A DNA stretch of 64,000 bases from Arabidopsis thaliana (GCF_000001735.4 NC_003070.9:30179971-30243970), one strand, 5' to 3'; positions 1-10,987 are shown, counted from the stretch's first letter. The notes: a model not told the origin generated them from the letters alone. Translations and numbers: made by a program.

Positions 1-541
1 GTGGTTCAAGAAAAGCTGGTAATGGACCATGAAGGCATTAAGCGACCTCTTAAAATGCATAGTATATATTTGAAGTTGTAGGCTTCTAAAAACCTAGTGT
101 TTGGTGGTTTTTGTATAGTGGGCAATCATCGCAAGTCGGATCAACATGATTCTCGGTTTAGCTCTAGAATTCTACTCAATACAACAGACACTGAGCAGCG
201 GTGGAGCAGTTTCAGCCATCAAGGCTAGATGCGAAATGGAAATAGACCGTATAGAGAAACAATTTGAGGACTGTATTGCTTTCCTTCTCAGAGTAAGTAA
301 ATCGAAAACTGTGTACTTGTTGTATTGTGAAGCTATATATAATTGATTAATGCTTAATGGGGGATGGAACTTGCAGGTATTATCTTCGAAGCTGAATGTG
401 GGACACTTCCCTCATTTGGCTGATTTGGTGACCAGAATCAATTACAATTATCACTACATGTCAGATACTGGAAGCTTGATGACTACTTCTGGAGCAGAGA
501 CCAACTCATCCAGACCTTGGACTGCCAAATCTGATGTATGA
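1..541 (+). CDS. GCP5: Gamma-tubulin complex component, C-terminal end (partial, Spc97/Spc98 family)
   Basis: Only the 3' end of the gene is present. Three coding pieces join in frame: 1-18, 119-292 and 377-541, with GT donors at 19 and 293, AG acceptors just before 119 and 377, and a TGA at 539-541. The joined product begins VVQEKLWAIIASRINMILGL and ends TAKSDV. It has the helical character expected of the C-terminal GRIP2 region of gamma-tubulin complex proteins, which contacts gamma-tubulin at microtubule nucleation sites. The match to plant GCP5 (AT1G80260, emb1427) rests on recognition of this tail and on gene order. The family is fairly certain; the exact paralogue is less so, because most of the protein lies outside the window. 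Confidence 0.78.
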
Positions 542-1294
542 ATGGACCGGGAAATTATCGCAATGTTGGATTGTCGCAACACTATCACACGTAATTGTTC
601 AAGCCTCATGCTTTTCTTGTGTCTGGTATCTAATTTCCTGATTATGTATTTTCTGTTTATAAAAGTTCACTGTTTTGAATTAGACATTGTACAAAACTGC
701 TATCAAGGTTTAAAAAAAAAAAAACATTGTTAACATTCTTAACAAGAAATCATCAAAGTTTAAAATCTAATCGTGACCCTACTATGCATAGTACATATAT
801 TAAGCATTAACCAATACGACAAAAGAAAAAAAAAAGCATTAACCAAAAACAAAAAGACGATAATTAAGGTTATAGGTTATGAGTTTATTACGAAAAGCCC
901 ATTTATGGATGCAATTAAGCAAACCTTGTTGGAGGACAAAATGGTCAAAAGAAAGAAAACGTAAAACCCTAAAACATTTCTTTAACACTCGACTTGTCTC
1001 ATAAACCCTTTGTGTTTGTAGTCTCTCTACTCTCTAGATCCCATCCCATTTCTTGATCAGCCTCGCGCATTGTGTGCTTACACGTAATCCTCTAGCTTCT
1101 TTCCTCGGTATTCCTTGTCTAATTCGAACTTCTCTCTTTTTTTTTCTGGGTCCGATCGTTTCAGTGAAAGGCGTAACCTTTCCTTCGAATCTGATAGCAT
1201 TGCAAAATGATAATGTTAGTCTGATTTTTGTTGGGTGTGTGTCTTTTGATTGAAAGAGCAGGTAATTTCCAGAGAGATTTTCAACAGAGGAAGC
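542..1294. other. Intergenic: GCP5 3' flank and PPR596 promoter/5'UTR
   Basis: AT-rich spacer without a supported gene. It should hold the 3'UTR of the upstream gene and the promoter and leader of PPR596. A telo-box lies at 964-972 and the leader after about 1000 is pyrimidine-rich. The short ORFs here are low-complexity and unconvincing. Confidence 0.7.
964..972 (+). promoter_or_regulatory. Telo-box (AAACCCTAA) upstream of PPR596
   Basis: The motif AAACCCTAA lies about 320 bp before the PPR596 start codon. Telo-boxes are common just downstream of transcription starts in plant genes for ribosome biogenesis, translation and organelle gene expression, which fits a mitochondrial RNA-binding protein. 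The assignment is by motif and position only. Confidence 0.5.
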
Positions 1295-3361
1295 ATGTTC
1301 GCTCTTTCCAAGGTTTTACGAAGGTAAGGATCTCTGATTTTGTTCGAAAAACTGTTAGGGATGTAGCTATGTATGTGTCTTCAATGGCAGTGAAACAGAT
1401 TTCGAGTAAAATTTGAAATTTTGAGCATGGTTTTGATTTGCCATTAACATATCTGTGTTGAGTTGGTATTAGCACACTTTTCCAACTTTTGTTTTTGTGT
1501 GTGAATTTTACAGAACGCAGAGACTCCGACTGGGAGCTTGTTCTGCTGTGTTTTCAAAAGATATACAATTAGGAGGAGAAAGGAGCTTTGATTCCAATTC
1601 GATTGCTTCTACTAAACGTGAAGCTGTGCCAAGATTTTACGAGATCTCCTCTTTGAGTAATCGTGCTCTTTCCTCCAGTGCTGGCACTAAAAGTGATCAA
1701 GAGGAAGACGACCTCGAAGACGGTTTCTCAGAACTGGAAGGTTCAAAGTCTGGCCAAGGTTCAACTAGTAGTGATGAAGATGAGGGAAAGCTCTCCGCTG
1801 ATGAAGAAGAAGAAGAAGAACTAGACCTCATTGAAACCGACGTTAGTAGAAAAACAGTTGAAAAGAAACAATCTGAGCTATTTAAGACCATTGTCTCCGC
1901 ACCCGGTCTGTCTATAGGTAGTGCTCTTGATAAATGGGTGGAAGAAGGAAATGAGATCACTCGAGTTGAGATTGCTAAGGCAATGCTCCAGCTGCGCAGG
2001 CGTCGCATGTATGGAAGAGCGTTACAGGTAGTTCTCTTCTTACTCGTGATTTAACTTTCTGTATCTGAACTGGTTCAAGTGCTTACCTTGGTTTCTTTTT
2101 TCTGTTTGTGTAGATGTCAGAATGGTTGGAAGCAAATAAGAAAATTGAAATGACTGAGAGAGATTATGCTTCTCGGTTAGATCTGACAGTTAAGATTCGT
2201 GGTTTAGAAAAGGGAGAAGCTTGTATGCAGAAGATCCCAAAATCTTTTAAAGGGGAAGTGCTTTACCGTACCCTCTTGGCGAATTGTGTTGCTGCTGGCA
2301 ATGTGAAGAAATCCGAACTGGTGTTTAACAAAATGAAGGACTTGGGATTCCCTCTCTCTGGATTTACTTGTGATCAGATGCTTCTGCTCCACAAGAGGAT
2401 CGACAGGAAGAAAATTGCTGATGTACTATTGCTCATGGAGAAAGAAAATATCAAGCCAAGTCTTCTCACTTACAAAATCCTGATTGATGTCAAAGGTGCA
2501 ACAAATGACATAAGTGGTATGGAGCAAATTCTGGAGACAATGAAAGATGAAGGTGTTGAACTGGACTTCCAGACGCAAGCTCTCACTGCTAGACACTATT
2601 CGGGAGCTGGCCTTAAAGATAAAGCCGAGAAAGTCTTGAAAGAGATGGAAGGTGAAAGCTTAGAGGCAAATCGCCGGGCATTCAAAGATTTGCTCTCCAT
2701 CTATGCCTCTCTTGGGAGAGAAGATGAAGTGAAAAGAATATGGAAGATCTGTGAATCAAAGCCCTACTTTGAGGAATCCCTTGCTGCAATCCAAGCTTTT
2801 GGAAAGCTCAATAAAGTGCAAGAAGCAGAGGCGATTTTTGAGAAGATTGTGAAGATGGACAGAAGAGCTTCTTCTAGTACTTACTCCGTTCTCTTGAGGG
2901 TTTACGTAGATCACAAGATGCTCTCAAAGGGTAAGGATCTGGTTAAACGAATGGCTGAGAGCGGTTGCAGGATCGAGGCAACGACATGGGATGCACTCAT
3001 CAAGCTCTATGTGGAAGCTGGAGAAGTTGAAAAGGCTGATTCTTTGCTGGACAAGGCATCAAAACAGAGCCATACAAAACTGATGATGAACTCCTTCATG
3101 TATATCATGGACGAGTACTCAAAACGGGGAGATGTTCATAACACAGAGAAGATATTCCTAAAAATGAGGGAAGCTGGGTATACATCTCGGCTTAGGCAGT
3201 TCCAAGCCCTCATGCAGGCTTACATAAACGCCAAATCTCCTGCATATGGAATGCGAGATAGATTGAAGGCGGATAATATCTTTCCAAACAAATCCATGGC
3301 TGCACAGTTGGCTCAAGGTGATCCATTTAAGAAGACAGCTATCTCTGATATTCTGGATTGA
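1295..3361 (+). CDS. PPR596: P-class pentatricopeptide repeat protein PPR596, mitochondrial
   Basis: Three exons, 1295-1323, 1514-2027 and 2114-3361, give exactly 596 residues, the length in the gene's name (AT1G80270). The N-terminus (MFALSKVLRRTQRLRLGACS) is basic and free of acidic residues, as in a mitochondrial presequence. Residues about 71-118 form a very acidic Glu/Asp/Ser-rich stretch. The remainder is a run of helical PPR units of the plain P type, for example motifs near TYKILIDVKG and TYSVLLRVYV. No E, DYW or SMR domain is seen. PPR proteins bind organellar RNA. This member has been linked to partial C-to-U editing of mitochondrial rps3, which is unusual for a P-class protein. The start was chosen because it opens the presequence and is the only ATG in frame with exon 2. 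Confidence 0.95.
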
Positions 3362-3868
3362 GTAGTCTCTCTCCCTACACTTTTCTTCTATCTGCTTGCA
3401 AGAAGTATCTCATTTGTCGTCCTAACGTTTAGTTTGAGAGAGTAACGTTAAGTTTAAGAACCTGCTTAGTTGCTGTGTTTTTAATGTTTCTATTCGGTTC
3501 TTTGGTGATCACACTTCAGAGACCTTCAAGTTTCATGACATTTAGGAGTACACGAAGAAAATAACGTTTTCAAACTGCGCGTATTCTACCGCAAAATTTT
3601 ACAAAGATTTAGCCACTCTTCTCTTAAGTGGAAAATAAACAGAATTATTCCAAACCATTAAAAACTCTGATGAGAAAAACAGAGAATGTTACAATAACTC
3701 TGCTTATAATGAATACAGACTTACTAAGACCTCAATCACCCCAACTTCTTTCCTTTTGGGGCAGACAAAAAAAACTCGCAAACACTAATCGATTGTGAGC
3801 TAAGAAGACAACTAGAAGTGATCACTCAGTCACTCACTCCTCACTAAGTACAGTGATCACTCAGTCAC
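3362..3868. other. Convergent spacer between PPR596 and the alpha/beta hydrolase
   Basis: Holds the two converging 3'UTRs. The only structure seen is a 35-bp direct duplication at 3819-3889 that runs into the hydrolase stop codon. No ORF is supported. Confidence 0.7.
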
Positions 3869-3889
3869 TCAGTCCTCACTAAATACAAG
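3819..3889. repeat. 35-bp tandem duplication over the hydrolase stop codon
   Basis: Two near-identical copies, 3819-3853 and 3854-3889, share the block TGATCACTCAGTCACTCA and then TCCTCACTAA. The second copy contains the reverse-strand stop codon (3869-3871) and last codons of the hydrolase. The first copy lies in its 3'UTR. Confidence 0.85.
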
Positions 3890-6171
3890 TCTGCTTATGA
3901 ATGGGCACATGGCTGCAAGAAGTGCCTTGGGACACTCCTCATGTGGCAGATGTCCGCATCCTGAGATTGCTACTAGCCTCTGTTTGTTGACATGTATAAT
4001 GTTAGTTACGTATCAACAGAGTTTAGGTGTTTAATTAGATATAGAGAGGGAGGACTTACAGAGTTTTCGAGTTTTGAAGCCATGACTTGGGAGGACTTGA
4101 GGGGAACAAGTGCGTCTTCGGCTCCAGCAACGACTAATACTGGTAAGTTTTCCACTGCCTTGAGAAGTGACAATGCATTTTGAGTTGGAAGCACCATCTC
4201 GGATGAGAGTCTGCCTATCTCGTGAAGTGCCTCATCCCAGCCTTCCACATGAAGTGGTGCCTTGTATAGCCTTAAGACATCGGTTGTCATCTTGGCAGGA
4301 TCATACCAAGCTCTGCGATTCACCACCTGAGCTATTTCAGTGCGTAAAAGCGGACGAACAAGGTGTTTCTTTCCTAGTGATGTGTGCAGAAGTATTCTTG
4401 CAAAAGCTGGCACTACTTCCCTCGTCAAGCTTACATTAAGCAAAACCACTCCTTTGACTTTGATGGGATCTTTTGTTTCTAGCAATCTTTGTGCAGCCTT
4501 GAGAGCAAGCAAACCTCCATCATCATGGCCAACCAAGACTACAGAAGCAAATCCCATTTCGTGGCAAAAGGCAAGAAGCATGTCTACCTGAAAGCATCAA
4601 CAGATCCTTGAGTTTTAACATTTCTTTCTAAGAGCAAAGACAAAAAGCTCTCATAAGTAATAAACATAGTCCGGAATTGAACAGAACTTCACCTGATTAT
4701 CCAGAGTGTAAGGGTTTGGCATCTCTCTTTCTTCCAAATCCTTTTTATGAGGTCTGGCGGTTAATCCCCAACCAGGCCTATCAAATGCAGTGACAACACA
4801 GCCAAGTTGATGGGCAAGAGAACTCATCACATGTCTCCAAGAAAACACTCCTCCGCCAAATCCATGGACCAACACTACACCAAATTGGCCGTTTCCACCA
4901 ACATCTTGCTGTTCCGTGGCACCAAAATTGGACACATTGATGCCATCCTCTCGGCACGATTCTTCCTGAATATCTTTGAAAAGACGAGGAGAAGTAGGAA
5001 GACCATCAAGGAGAGGGTCGTGCAAGGAAGAAGAATTGTTAAACAGACTGCTGTAGCTCCTATGGTGGTGATGGTTGAGCTTGTTTCTCGTGACCATGCT
5101 CAATATATTCCTGTCAAGCTTCAACCTTCCCACCATCGCCTCTGGCATATTAAGCATAGAGTTGGCTTCAACTGAGGAGGAGATAGAGTGGCGAGGAGAA
5201 GCAGGTGTGCAAATCTTGTAATGCACAGTGAGCCCTCTGACTGTAATGAATAAGCTGTCAAGATCAGCAAGCAATCTCGCAGGTAGCTCTCCGTCATCGT
5301 TGGATACTGAAGGATGCAGCTTTCGTCTTGCCTCGCCATCAACCTTGGAGGCCTTTCCTACCAAAGGAATTGGAGAACGTGGGACTTTCTGGTAACCAGA
5401 GAAGACACTTTTGCAAGAAAGAACCTGCAACACAATCAATAAGTTAAACAAAGATCAAAGCTTTGGAGCAAAAAGAGAAGAAGAAGAGCATGATGATAAT
5501 AATAAACTCACAGCTTCAGGGTCAACTCTGTGATACAAGAGTTTCCTCCTAGCTCTGCAACTTGTTCTATAAGCAACAACCATATGACCAAGAGCAAAAA
5601 CAACAGATGAAAGGAACAAAACTGGCATCCCCCAAGACTTTTTCAGATGGAGTCTTTGCCTTGACGGAGAGGACGAGGCTTGGTCGTTAAGTTGAGAATT
5701 TGCAGTAAAAACGCAAGCTTTTACTGATAGAAGAACAACAGAAACAACAGAACACAGCGATACAGTTCCAAGGTAAGGGCCATGCGAAAGTGCAGGAGCA
5801 TCGGATAGAGAGTAGACACCTGTTCATGAACAGAAGAATACAATCATATCGAGAAAAAGCAAAACTCAGAGAGAAAAGAAGGAGGAGGATGGTTCTTAGT
5901 TCTTACAGATGACAAGGAAAGATCTGACGAGGGAGACGAGAGGAATATCAGTCAAAGAGCTCTTGAAAGCGTATCGACTCAGATGCTCCTTGAAGCCGTA
6001 ACACGTCAAACAGGTAAAGCTTGAAAGCAAAAAGGTCGGAACCAAAACGTCGCCGATGGCTACAAGCACAGGCAACGAAGAAACTAACAGCGAGACAAGC
6101 ATCGCAACCATGAAGAACACCGTCCTTAAGCATCTTCTAGCTTTCTCTACCATGAACCAACCTTTCCCCAT
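3869..6171 (-). CDS. Alpha/beta-hydrolase with N-terminal membrane segments
   Basis: Five exons on the minus strand, 6171-5907, 5819-5512, 5424-4693, 4587-4060 and 3979-3869, join in frame to 647 residues, matching AT1G80280 as I remember it. The first ~190 residues carry about four hydrophobic segments, so the protein is probably membrane-anchored. The hydrolase fold starts near residue 370 with the oxyanion-hole motif VLVHGFGGG (His-Gly about 378-379). The nucleophile elbow reads VLVGHDDGG, putting Asp457 where most esterases have Ser, as in epoxide hydrolases and haloalkane dehalogenases. A candidate acid lies in AGAEDALVP and the catalytic His is about 621 (GCGHLPHEE). A His-rich, Ser/Asn-rich linker lies near residues 305-330. 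The substrate is unknown. The ATG at 6171 is the first in frame after an upstream stop. Confidence 0.9.
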
Positions 6172-6397
6172 TCTTTTAATTTCCCCCAAAATATTCAAAT
6201 CCGAAACCGGAGATCGTTTCGGTTATTCCGATACAGATCCTTAAATTATGAGGGAGTAGGAACCATAGAGAGAAGAAACGGAAACGACCAACAATCCACC
6301 AACAACTTCGGAGGATTTCGCGACGAAGGTGGTGGCGAGTTGGCCATAAGCCGGCGGCGAGGATGAAGAGGAAAAAAAGCGACCCCTTAAACGCAAT

Positions 6398-6415
6398 GAG
6401 AGAGAGAGAGAGAGA
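6398..6415. repeat. GA microsatellite in the hydrolase 5' flank
   Basis: Nine GA dinucleotides without interruption. On the hydrolase's strand this is a CT run, common in plant leaders and core promoters. Confidence 0.85.
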
Positions 6416-7550
6416 CGGATCAAAAACAAAATCAAAGAGGAAAAGCCATTGCTACGATTCTGAATGGAAAGCTTGAGGAGTTTCAGAATCGCAGGAACAG
6501 CGAAACAATGAAGGAAGAGAAAAAAAAGAGAAACTTTTGGACGATCCGGAAATTAAACAAAAACCTCCGTTTTCTTCTGCTCCTTTTTTTCTCTACAACG
6601 TTTCTTTTCTCTCTTTCAAACACATACAGTAGTAGTACATAAATTATAATAATCATATGTAGTATTATTACGAATATTTATTTATTAAATTCTTTTTTTA
6701 CGAATATTTTTTGCACGATTCTGCTTGGGCCTATCAGTTACCATTTACCAGAAAAGTCTTAATTGGCCTAATATATATATACCCTTTATATTAGAAGAAA
6801 AAAGGGAAATGCGACTATTACTTAGCTGTATTATCTATTAAAATTAGTAGTTTTGCTTACATTCATGGAAATAATGTTTCTTTAAAGAGTAAAAATATTT
6901 TCTATAAAGTTATAAACAGAAATAATACGTTCATGACAGGCTTGTTTTTACCCTATAATAAGACATGCATTTTTTCCTCTATAAAAGTAATTTCAGCAAT
7001 TTTTGTATCTGAGTATAAGAAAAATAAAGAAAGAAACAACCGAGATGACGGTTATACCCCTATAGAGAAGTACTGTAACAGTGACAACGGATAGCGGGAC
7101 GAACGAGGCTGTTTCTTTCCTTTTCTTTTTTTTAATTATTTTGTGACCGTTAACTTTCAAACTTGGATTTCGTGAGGTTTTTTCTTGAAGATTCTTGTCG
7201 GGACCATTTTTATTTACACAGCAGTCCCTACATTCCTCATCTTTTCCCCAATCACTGTCTATATCTTAAATTAACAATATGGGCCATCCATTAATTTTAT
7301 CGCTTTTCACATGTTAATTATTTGCAAAAACAACTTAATAAGTATCACCAAACTATCTTGTTGTAACTAGAAACCAATTTTATGTTATCCGACCAAAATG
7401 TCACTTGATTCAAGTCACAAAGATCAGTGTGATCTAATAATCAAATCACATGCCTAGCTAGTTGATTGAAGAAGGGTTGATGATATAGGTGCTTTAGTTT
7501 TGTTGACCCTAGAGGCAAACCAAATGCATGAAACACAACACACTTATAGA

Positions 7551-7578
7551 TATATATATATATATAGAGAGAGAGAGA
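7551..7578. repeat. Compound TA/GA microsatellite
   Basis: A run of TA dinucleotides (7551-7565) passes directly into GA dinucleotides (7566-7578). It sits just upstream of the GC-richer island at 7620. Confidence 0.85.
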
Positions 7579-8614
7579 TTGCATATATAAAAGGCAAACT
7601 ACCAACTGAAAAAGAGCAAAGATCACGTGCATGGGTCCCAATTCCACTCTCTGCACTTTCACGGTTTGAGCAGCTCACATGGGACCTTACCTGCTGCCGC
7701 ATCTAAAGCTGCCCCGATGTACAAGCCCCTCTTCGATTCCCCACCATTTACTCACTTTCATGCATCTCTCACTCCCTCTTTTACCTATCTATGTTTTTAT
7801 TTTAGATCTTTTTTTCCTTGGGGCAAAAGGTTATTAACTAGATCTCAATATTCATTCGTTTGTTTTTTGTCTCCGTTTCTATCTACAATGGAATCCTAGG
7901 CAGAGGATTCTGTCATGACTTGTTGATATTGAATATTTGTTTTGTGCTTGAAATCTCAAAGATTAGTTTATTAATTAGACAGTGTACCTATGACTTTGCT
8001 TAAAATAAACGACCAACTTGTTTCTGTGCTTTGTCATCGAGTTAAATGACACACATGTTTTGTCGGTATAAGTGTGTTGTGCTGTGCTGGCCTTATAACT
8101 AAACTAGACACTACGTATATAGTAGTAGCCTCTCACCTATCTCACCCGTTTTGTTAGTTAAATGTTTTTCTTTTACGCCATAAGCCGTAACATACCAAGA
8201 AAGATGTATGGGCTACGTTTGTTTTTCAAACTCTATTGGGCTTTGCTTGTATTTCAAACTATATTGGGCTTAGTTACATAATTCTTATAGGGCTTTATTA
8301 GTGAAAACCCACCCACTTGCATTTATGATTCACTTTAGCTTCATGTGACTATGTGAGCCGTTAATTAGCCTCTAACCGCCGAAGATGATGGTCAACTCCA
8401 ACTAGTCAATCGGAATTCCAAATCTCTAGACGGAGATTCTGATGCCGGAATGCCATCAGCTTCCGAGGTAATTTTCTCTTTGCCTGTTTGTTGACATAGA
8501 CACACGCACGCTTATAGGAAACGAAATTGCGATCCATCCTCGAATGCTACATCCATCGCTCTTCTCTGTTTTATCGATCAAATCGGAACTAACTGATAGG
8601 ATAGTTAGGCTGAT

Positions 8615-9604
8615 ATGGGAGTCAAATCGGTGAGGTTCTCTATCTGGTTCCTTTTCGTTGTTACGGATCTCGTGTTTTGTCGCACGCTCTCAGGGGATCC
8701 AGATCCATGTGATGCAACGAACCAGAGAGAATTTCAAAAACTCAGATCGGATCAGATCACCGTTCTAATCAATGGTTACTCAGAATACCGGATTCCTCTT
8801 CTGCAAACCATCGTGGCCTCTTATTCTTCATCCTCGATCGTATCCTCCATCTTAGTCCTATGGGGTAACCCTAGCACACCTGATCAACTACTTGACCAGT
8901 TGTATCAGAATCTGACTCAGTATTCGCCTGGTTCTGCTTCCATCTCTCTAATTCAGCAATCTTCGAGCAGCCTCAACGCTAGATTCCTCCCTCGTTCCTC
9001 TGTAGACACTCGTGCTGTTTTGATATGTGATGATGACGTCGAGATTGACCAGAGATCGTTGGAGTTTGCGTTTTCAGTGTGGAAGTCGAATCCTGATCGC
9101 CTTGTAGGAACGTTTGTGAGGTCACACGGTTTCGATTTGCAGGGGAAAGAGTGGATATACACTGTTCATCCAGATAAATACTCGATTGTGTTGACCAAGT
9201 TCATGATGATGAAACAGGATTATCTGTTTGAGTATAGCTGCAAGGGAGGTGTGGAGATGGAGGAGATGAGGATGATTGTGGACCAAATGCGTAACTGCGA
9301 GGATATACTGATGAATTTTGTAGCTGCAGATAGGTTAAGGGCAGGGCCAATCATGGTTGGAGCTGAGAGAGTTAGGGATTGGGGAGATGCGCGTAACGAA
9401 GAAGTAGAAGAGAGAGTAAGAGACGTGGGATTGAGCAGTAGAAGAGTGGAACATAGGAAGAGAAGAGGGAATTGCATTAGGGAGTTTCATAGAGTTATGG
9501 GGAAGATGCCATTGATGTATAGTTATGGTAAAGTTGTCAACTCTGTTGGGGAACAAGGATTGTGTCGTAAAGCCGGCAAACTTGTCTTTTGTGATCGAGA
9601 TTGA
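8615..9604 (+). CDS. Glycosyltransferase family 64 (exostosin-like) protein
   Basis: A single exon of 329 codons plus stop, matching AT1G80290. Residues 1-24 form a hydrophobic signal or type II anchor (WFLFVVTDLVF), which places the enzyme in the Golgi lumen. The GT64 core begins near residue 45 (ITVLINGYSEYRIPLLQTIV). The metal- and UDP-sugar-binding acidic triad is DDD at 139-141, in VLICDDDVEID. The C-terminus keeps conserved Cys residues (GLCRKAGKLVFCDRD). Animal GT64 enzymes are EXT/EXTL N-acetylhexosaminyltransferases. Plant members such as GINT1/GMT1 glycosylate inositol-phosphoceramide lipids, but this short member has no acceptor I can infer. The ATG at 8615 directly precedes the signal segment; an upstream start in a spliced leader is possible. 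Confidence 0.93.
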   Translation: MGVKSVRFSIWFLFVVTDLVFCRTLSGDPDPCDATNQREFQKLRSDQITVLINGYSEYRIPLLQTIVASYSSSSIVSSILVLWGNPSTPDQLLDQLYQNLTQYSPGSASISLIQQSSSSLNARFLPRSSVDTRAVLICDDDVEIDQRSLEFAFSVWKSNPDRLVGTFVRSHGFDLQGKEWIYTVHPDKYSIVLTKFMMMKQDYLFEYSCKGGVEMEEMRMIVDQMRNCEDILMNFVAADRLRAGPIMVGAERVRDWGDARNEEVEERVRDVGLSSRRVEHRKRRGNCIREFHRVMGKMPLMYSYGKVVNSVGEQGLCRKAGKLVFCDRD

Positions 9605-9998
9605 CCGTTTTTTTTTTGTGTGTGTGTCAAAATATCGACACTAATAGGATGTGTAAGCTCATCATCGTGTAATAGAAATTGGCAACTAGCAGCAAGTTAA
9701 CAACATGGAAACCAAGTTTTGAACCAAGCAGTAAAAAGTGTAAATTTGAGTTTCGCTAAAAGAAGAAGCTGGGCTTCGAGAATATTGTCCGTTTGTATTG
9801 TAAATGGGCCTTACAAACTATACAGGCCGCATTAACAAAATGGAATTTCAAATTATGAACCAAACTCAAATTACGAAAATCGTAACTAGGATTTTGTTTT
9901 TTTTTAATATAAACATAGATTGAAAAGAGATGTATTAGTCTTTTTCGAAATGGTAAATTTGTAGCGTGTGGGCGTTACTCACTATGTGATCATTTTTG

Positions 9999-10006
9999 TA
10001 TAAAAG
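9999..10006 (+). promoter_or_regulatory. Orphan TATA box (TATAAAAG)
   Basis: A canonical TATAAAAG lies 31 bp upstream of the first ATG of a short basic ORF, and nearly 2 kb from the NTT1 start. It looks like a real core promoter, but no known gene follows it. Confidence 0.45.
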
Positions 10007-10036
10007 GAAACAGGAAGCTTAATAATAAGTTCAAAA

Positions 10037-10153
10037 ATGGCGTGGCAAAGGCGGAGCCGTCGGAGGATTTTTAGTTTACGAGAAAAAAAGAAAAAGAGAG
10101 AAATATCTGAAAAATACGGGAAAGATGCAGGCAGCTGTCACAGCCGCAGGTAA
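10037..10153 (+). CDS. Hypothetical 38-residue basic peptide (weak)
   Basis: ATG at 10037 opens a 38-codon frame ending TAA at 10151. The product begins MAWQRRSRRRIFSLREKKKK and is about one-third Arg/Lys. It lies just downstream of a good TATA box, and a potential splice donor (CAG/GTAAAG) sits at its end, so it could instead be the 5' exon of a longer or non-coding transcript. I recognise no family. The composition may simply be purine-rich leader sequence. Confidence 0.2.
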   Translation: MAWQRRSRRRIFSLREKKKKREISEKYGKDAGSCHSRR

Positions 10154-10940
10154 AGAGAAGGTGTGTGACGTGTCTCAATAAAACACCGTTTCTCTCTATA
10201 ACACGATTCTGTCATTATGTGTCTGAGCAAAAGTGCCTCCTTATTTACATCTCTAGAACCGTTTACTATTGGCCACGTGGAAGATATCGGTACCGTTGCG
10301 TTGTTAAAAAGGGTTACTAGTACTCCTCGTGAAATGATTTGGTCCCACTTCACAAGTGTTAATGTTTCTATAAGAAAAAAAAGAGAATAAAGAAAGACAG
10401 AATCGAGAGGAGAGAGTATCGGATCTTCCTAAGCCATAAACAATGCAGCAATACGCTCCATGCCTTTGGATATTTCTTCGGCAACTTGTAAAACTGACAA
10501 TCGGAGCCGTCTCTTTCATCCCACGGCTCTCAATTATCCTCTCGACCATATATATCATCGACAACGTGTATATATGTGTTTACCAAATTATGTTTTTTAT
10601 TTTATTTTTCAAAAAATTGCACTATTAGGTGGACCTACATATGGGTTCGATTCGACTCCAATAAACAAGCTAATGATGCCGCCCGATGACCATTCAAATA
10701 TTGTTGGTAGTGGCTTTCTCCTAAATATTTGCATTTTCTTAAAAGACCCTCTTTGAAAAAATCATAATTGAAACACGACGTATCACCTACATGCACCTCT
10801 TGAAAAATATTTCCATTTTATTCTCAACGAATGTATTTATTGATGTATATTATTTCACAACGAAAGTTCGCATATATGTTTTCTAATTGGTCCCTAGAAT
10901 ATAATTATGCGATATTAAAGTTGGATGCAAGGGAAAAAAA

Positions 10941-10987
10941 GATAATTCTGAAAAAAAGATAATTCTGAAAAGGATAATTCTGAAAAG
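10941..10987. repeat. Three-copy short tandem repeat
   Basis: The unit GATAATTCTGAAAA occurs at 10941, 10958 and 10973, with spacing 17 and 15 bp set by variable A runs. Replication slippage is the simplest origin. Confidence 0.85.

Larger units (their letters stand above)
6172..8614. other. Divergent intergenic region, hydrolase to glycosyltransferase
   Basis: Holds the hydrolase leader and promoter (6172 to about 6650, with a GA microsatellite), then AT-rich DNA. A more GC-rich non-coding island with a G-box lies at 7620-7750. The glycosyltransferase leader begins near 8340. That leader has a very short upstream ORF (8385-8405) and a possible 5'UTR splice donor near 8466. No protein gene is supported. 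Confidence 0.65.

Noticed and set aside
1697..2008. Minus-strand Ser-rich ORF opposite PPR596
   Set aside because: It is the complement of the Glu/Asp-rich codons (GAA/GAG read as TTC/CTC and TCT/TCC frames).
6172..6198. Longer hydrolase N-terminus starting at 6198
   Set aside because: The codon at 6198 is TTG. The first in-frame ATG is at 6171-6169, and an in-frame stop lies upstream.
7620..7700. MicroRNA precursor hairpin
   Set aside because: Only about 7-8 bp of complementary sequence (GGGTCCCA with TGGGACC), far short of a miRNA stem, and no known miRNA sequence is recognised.
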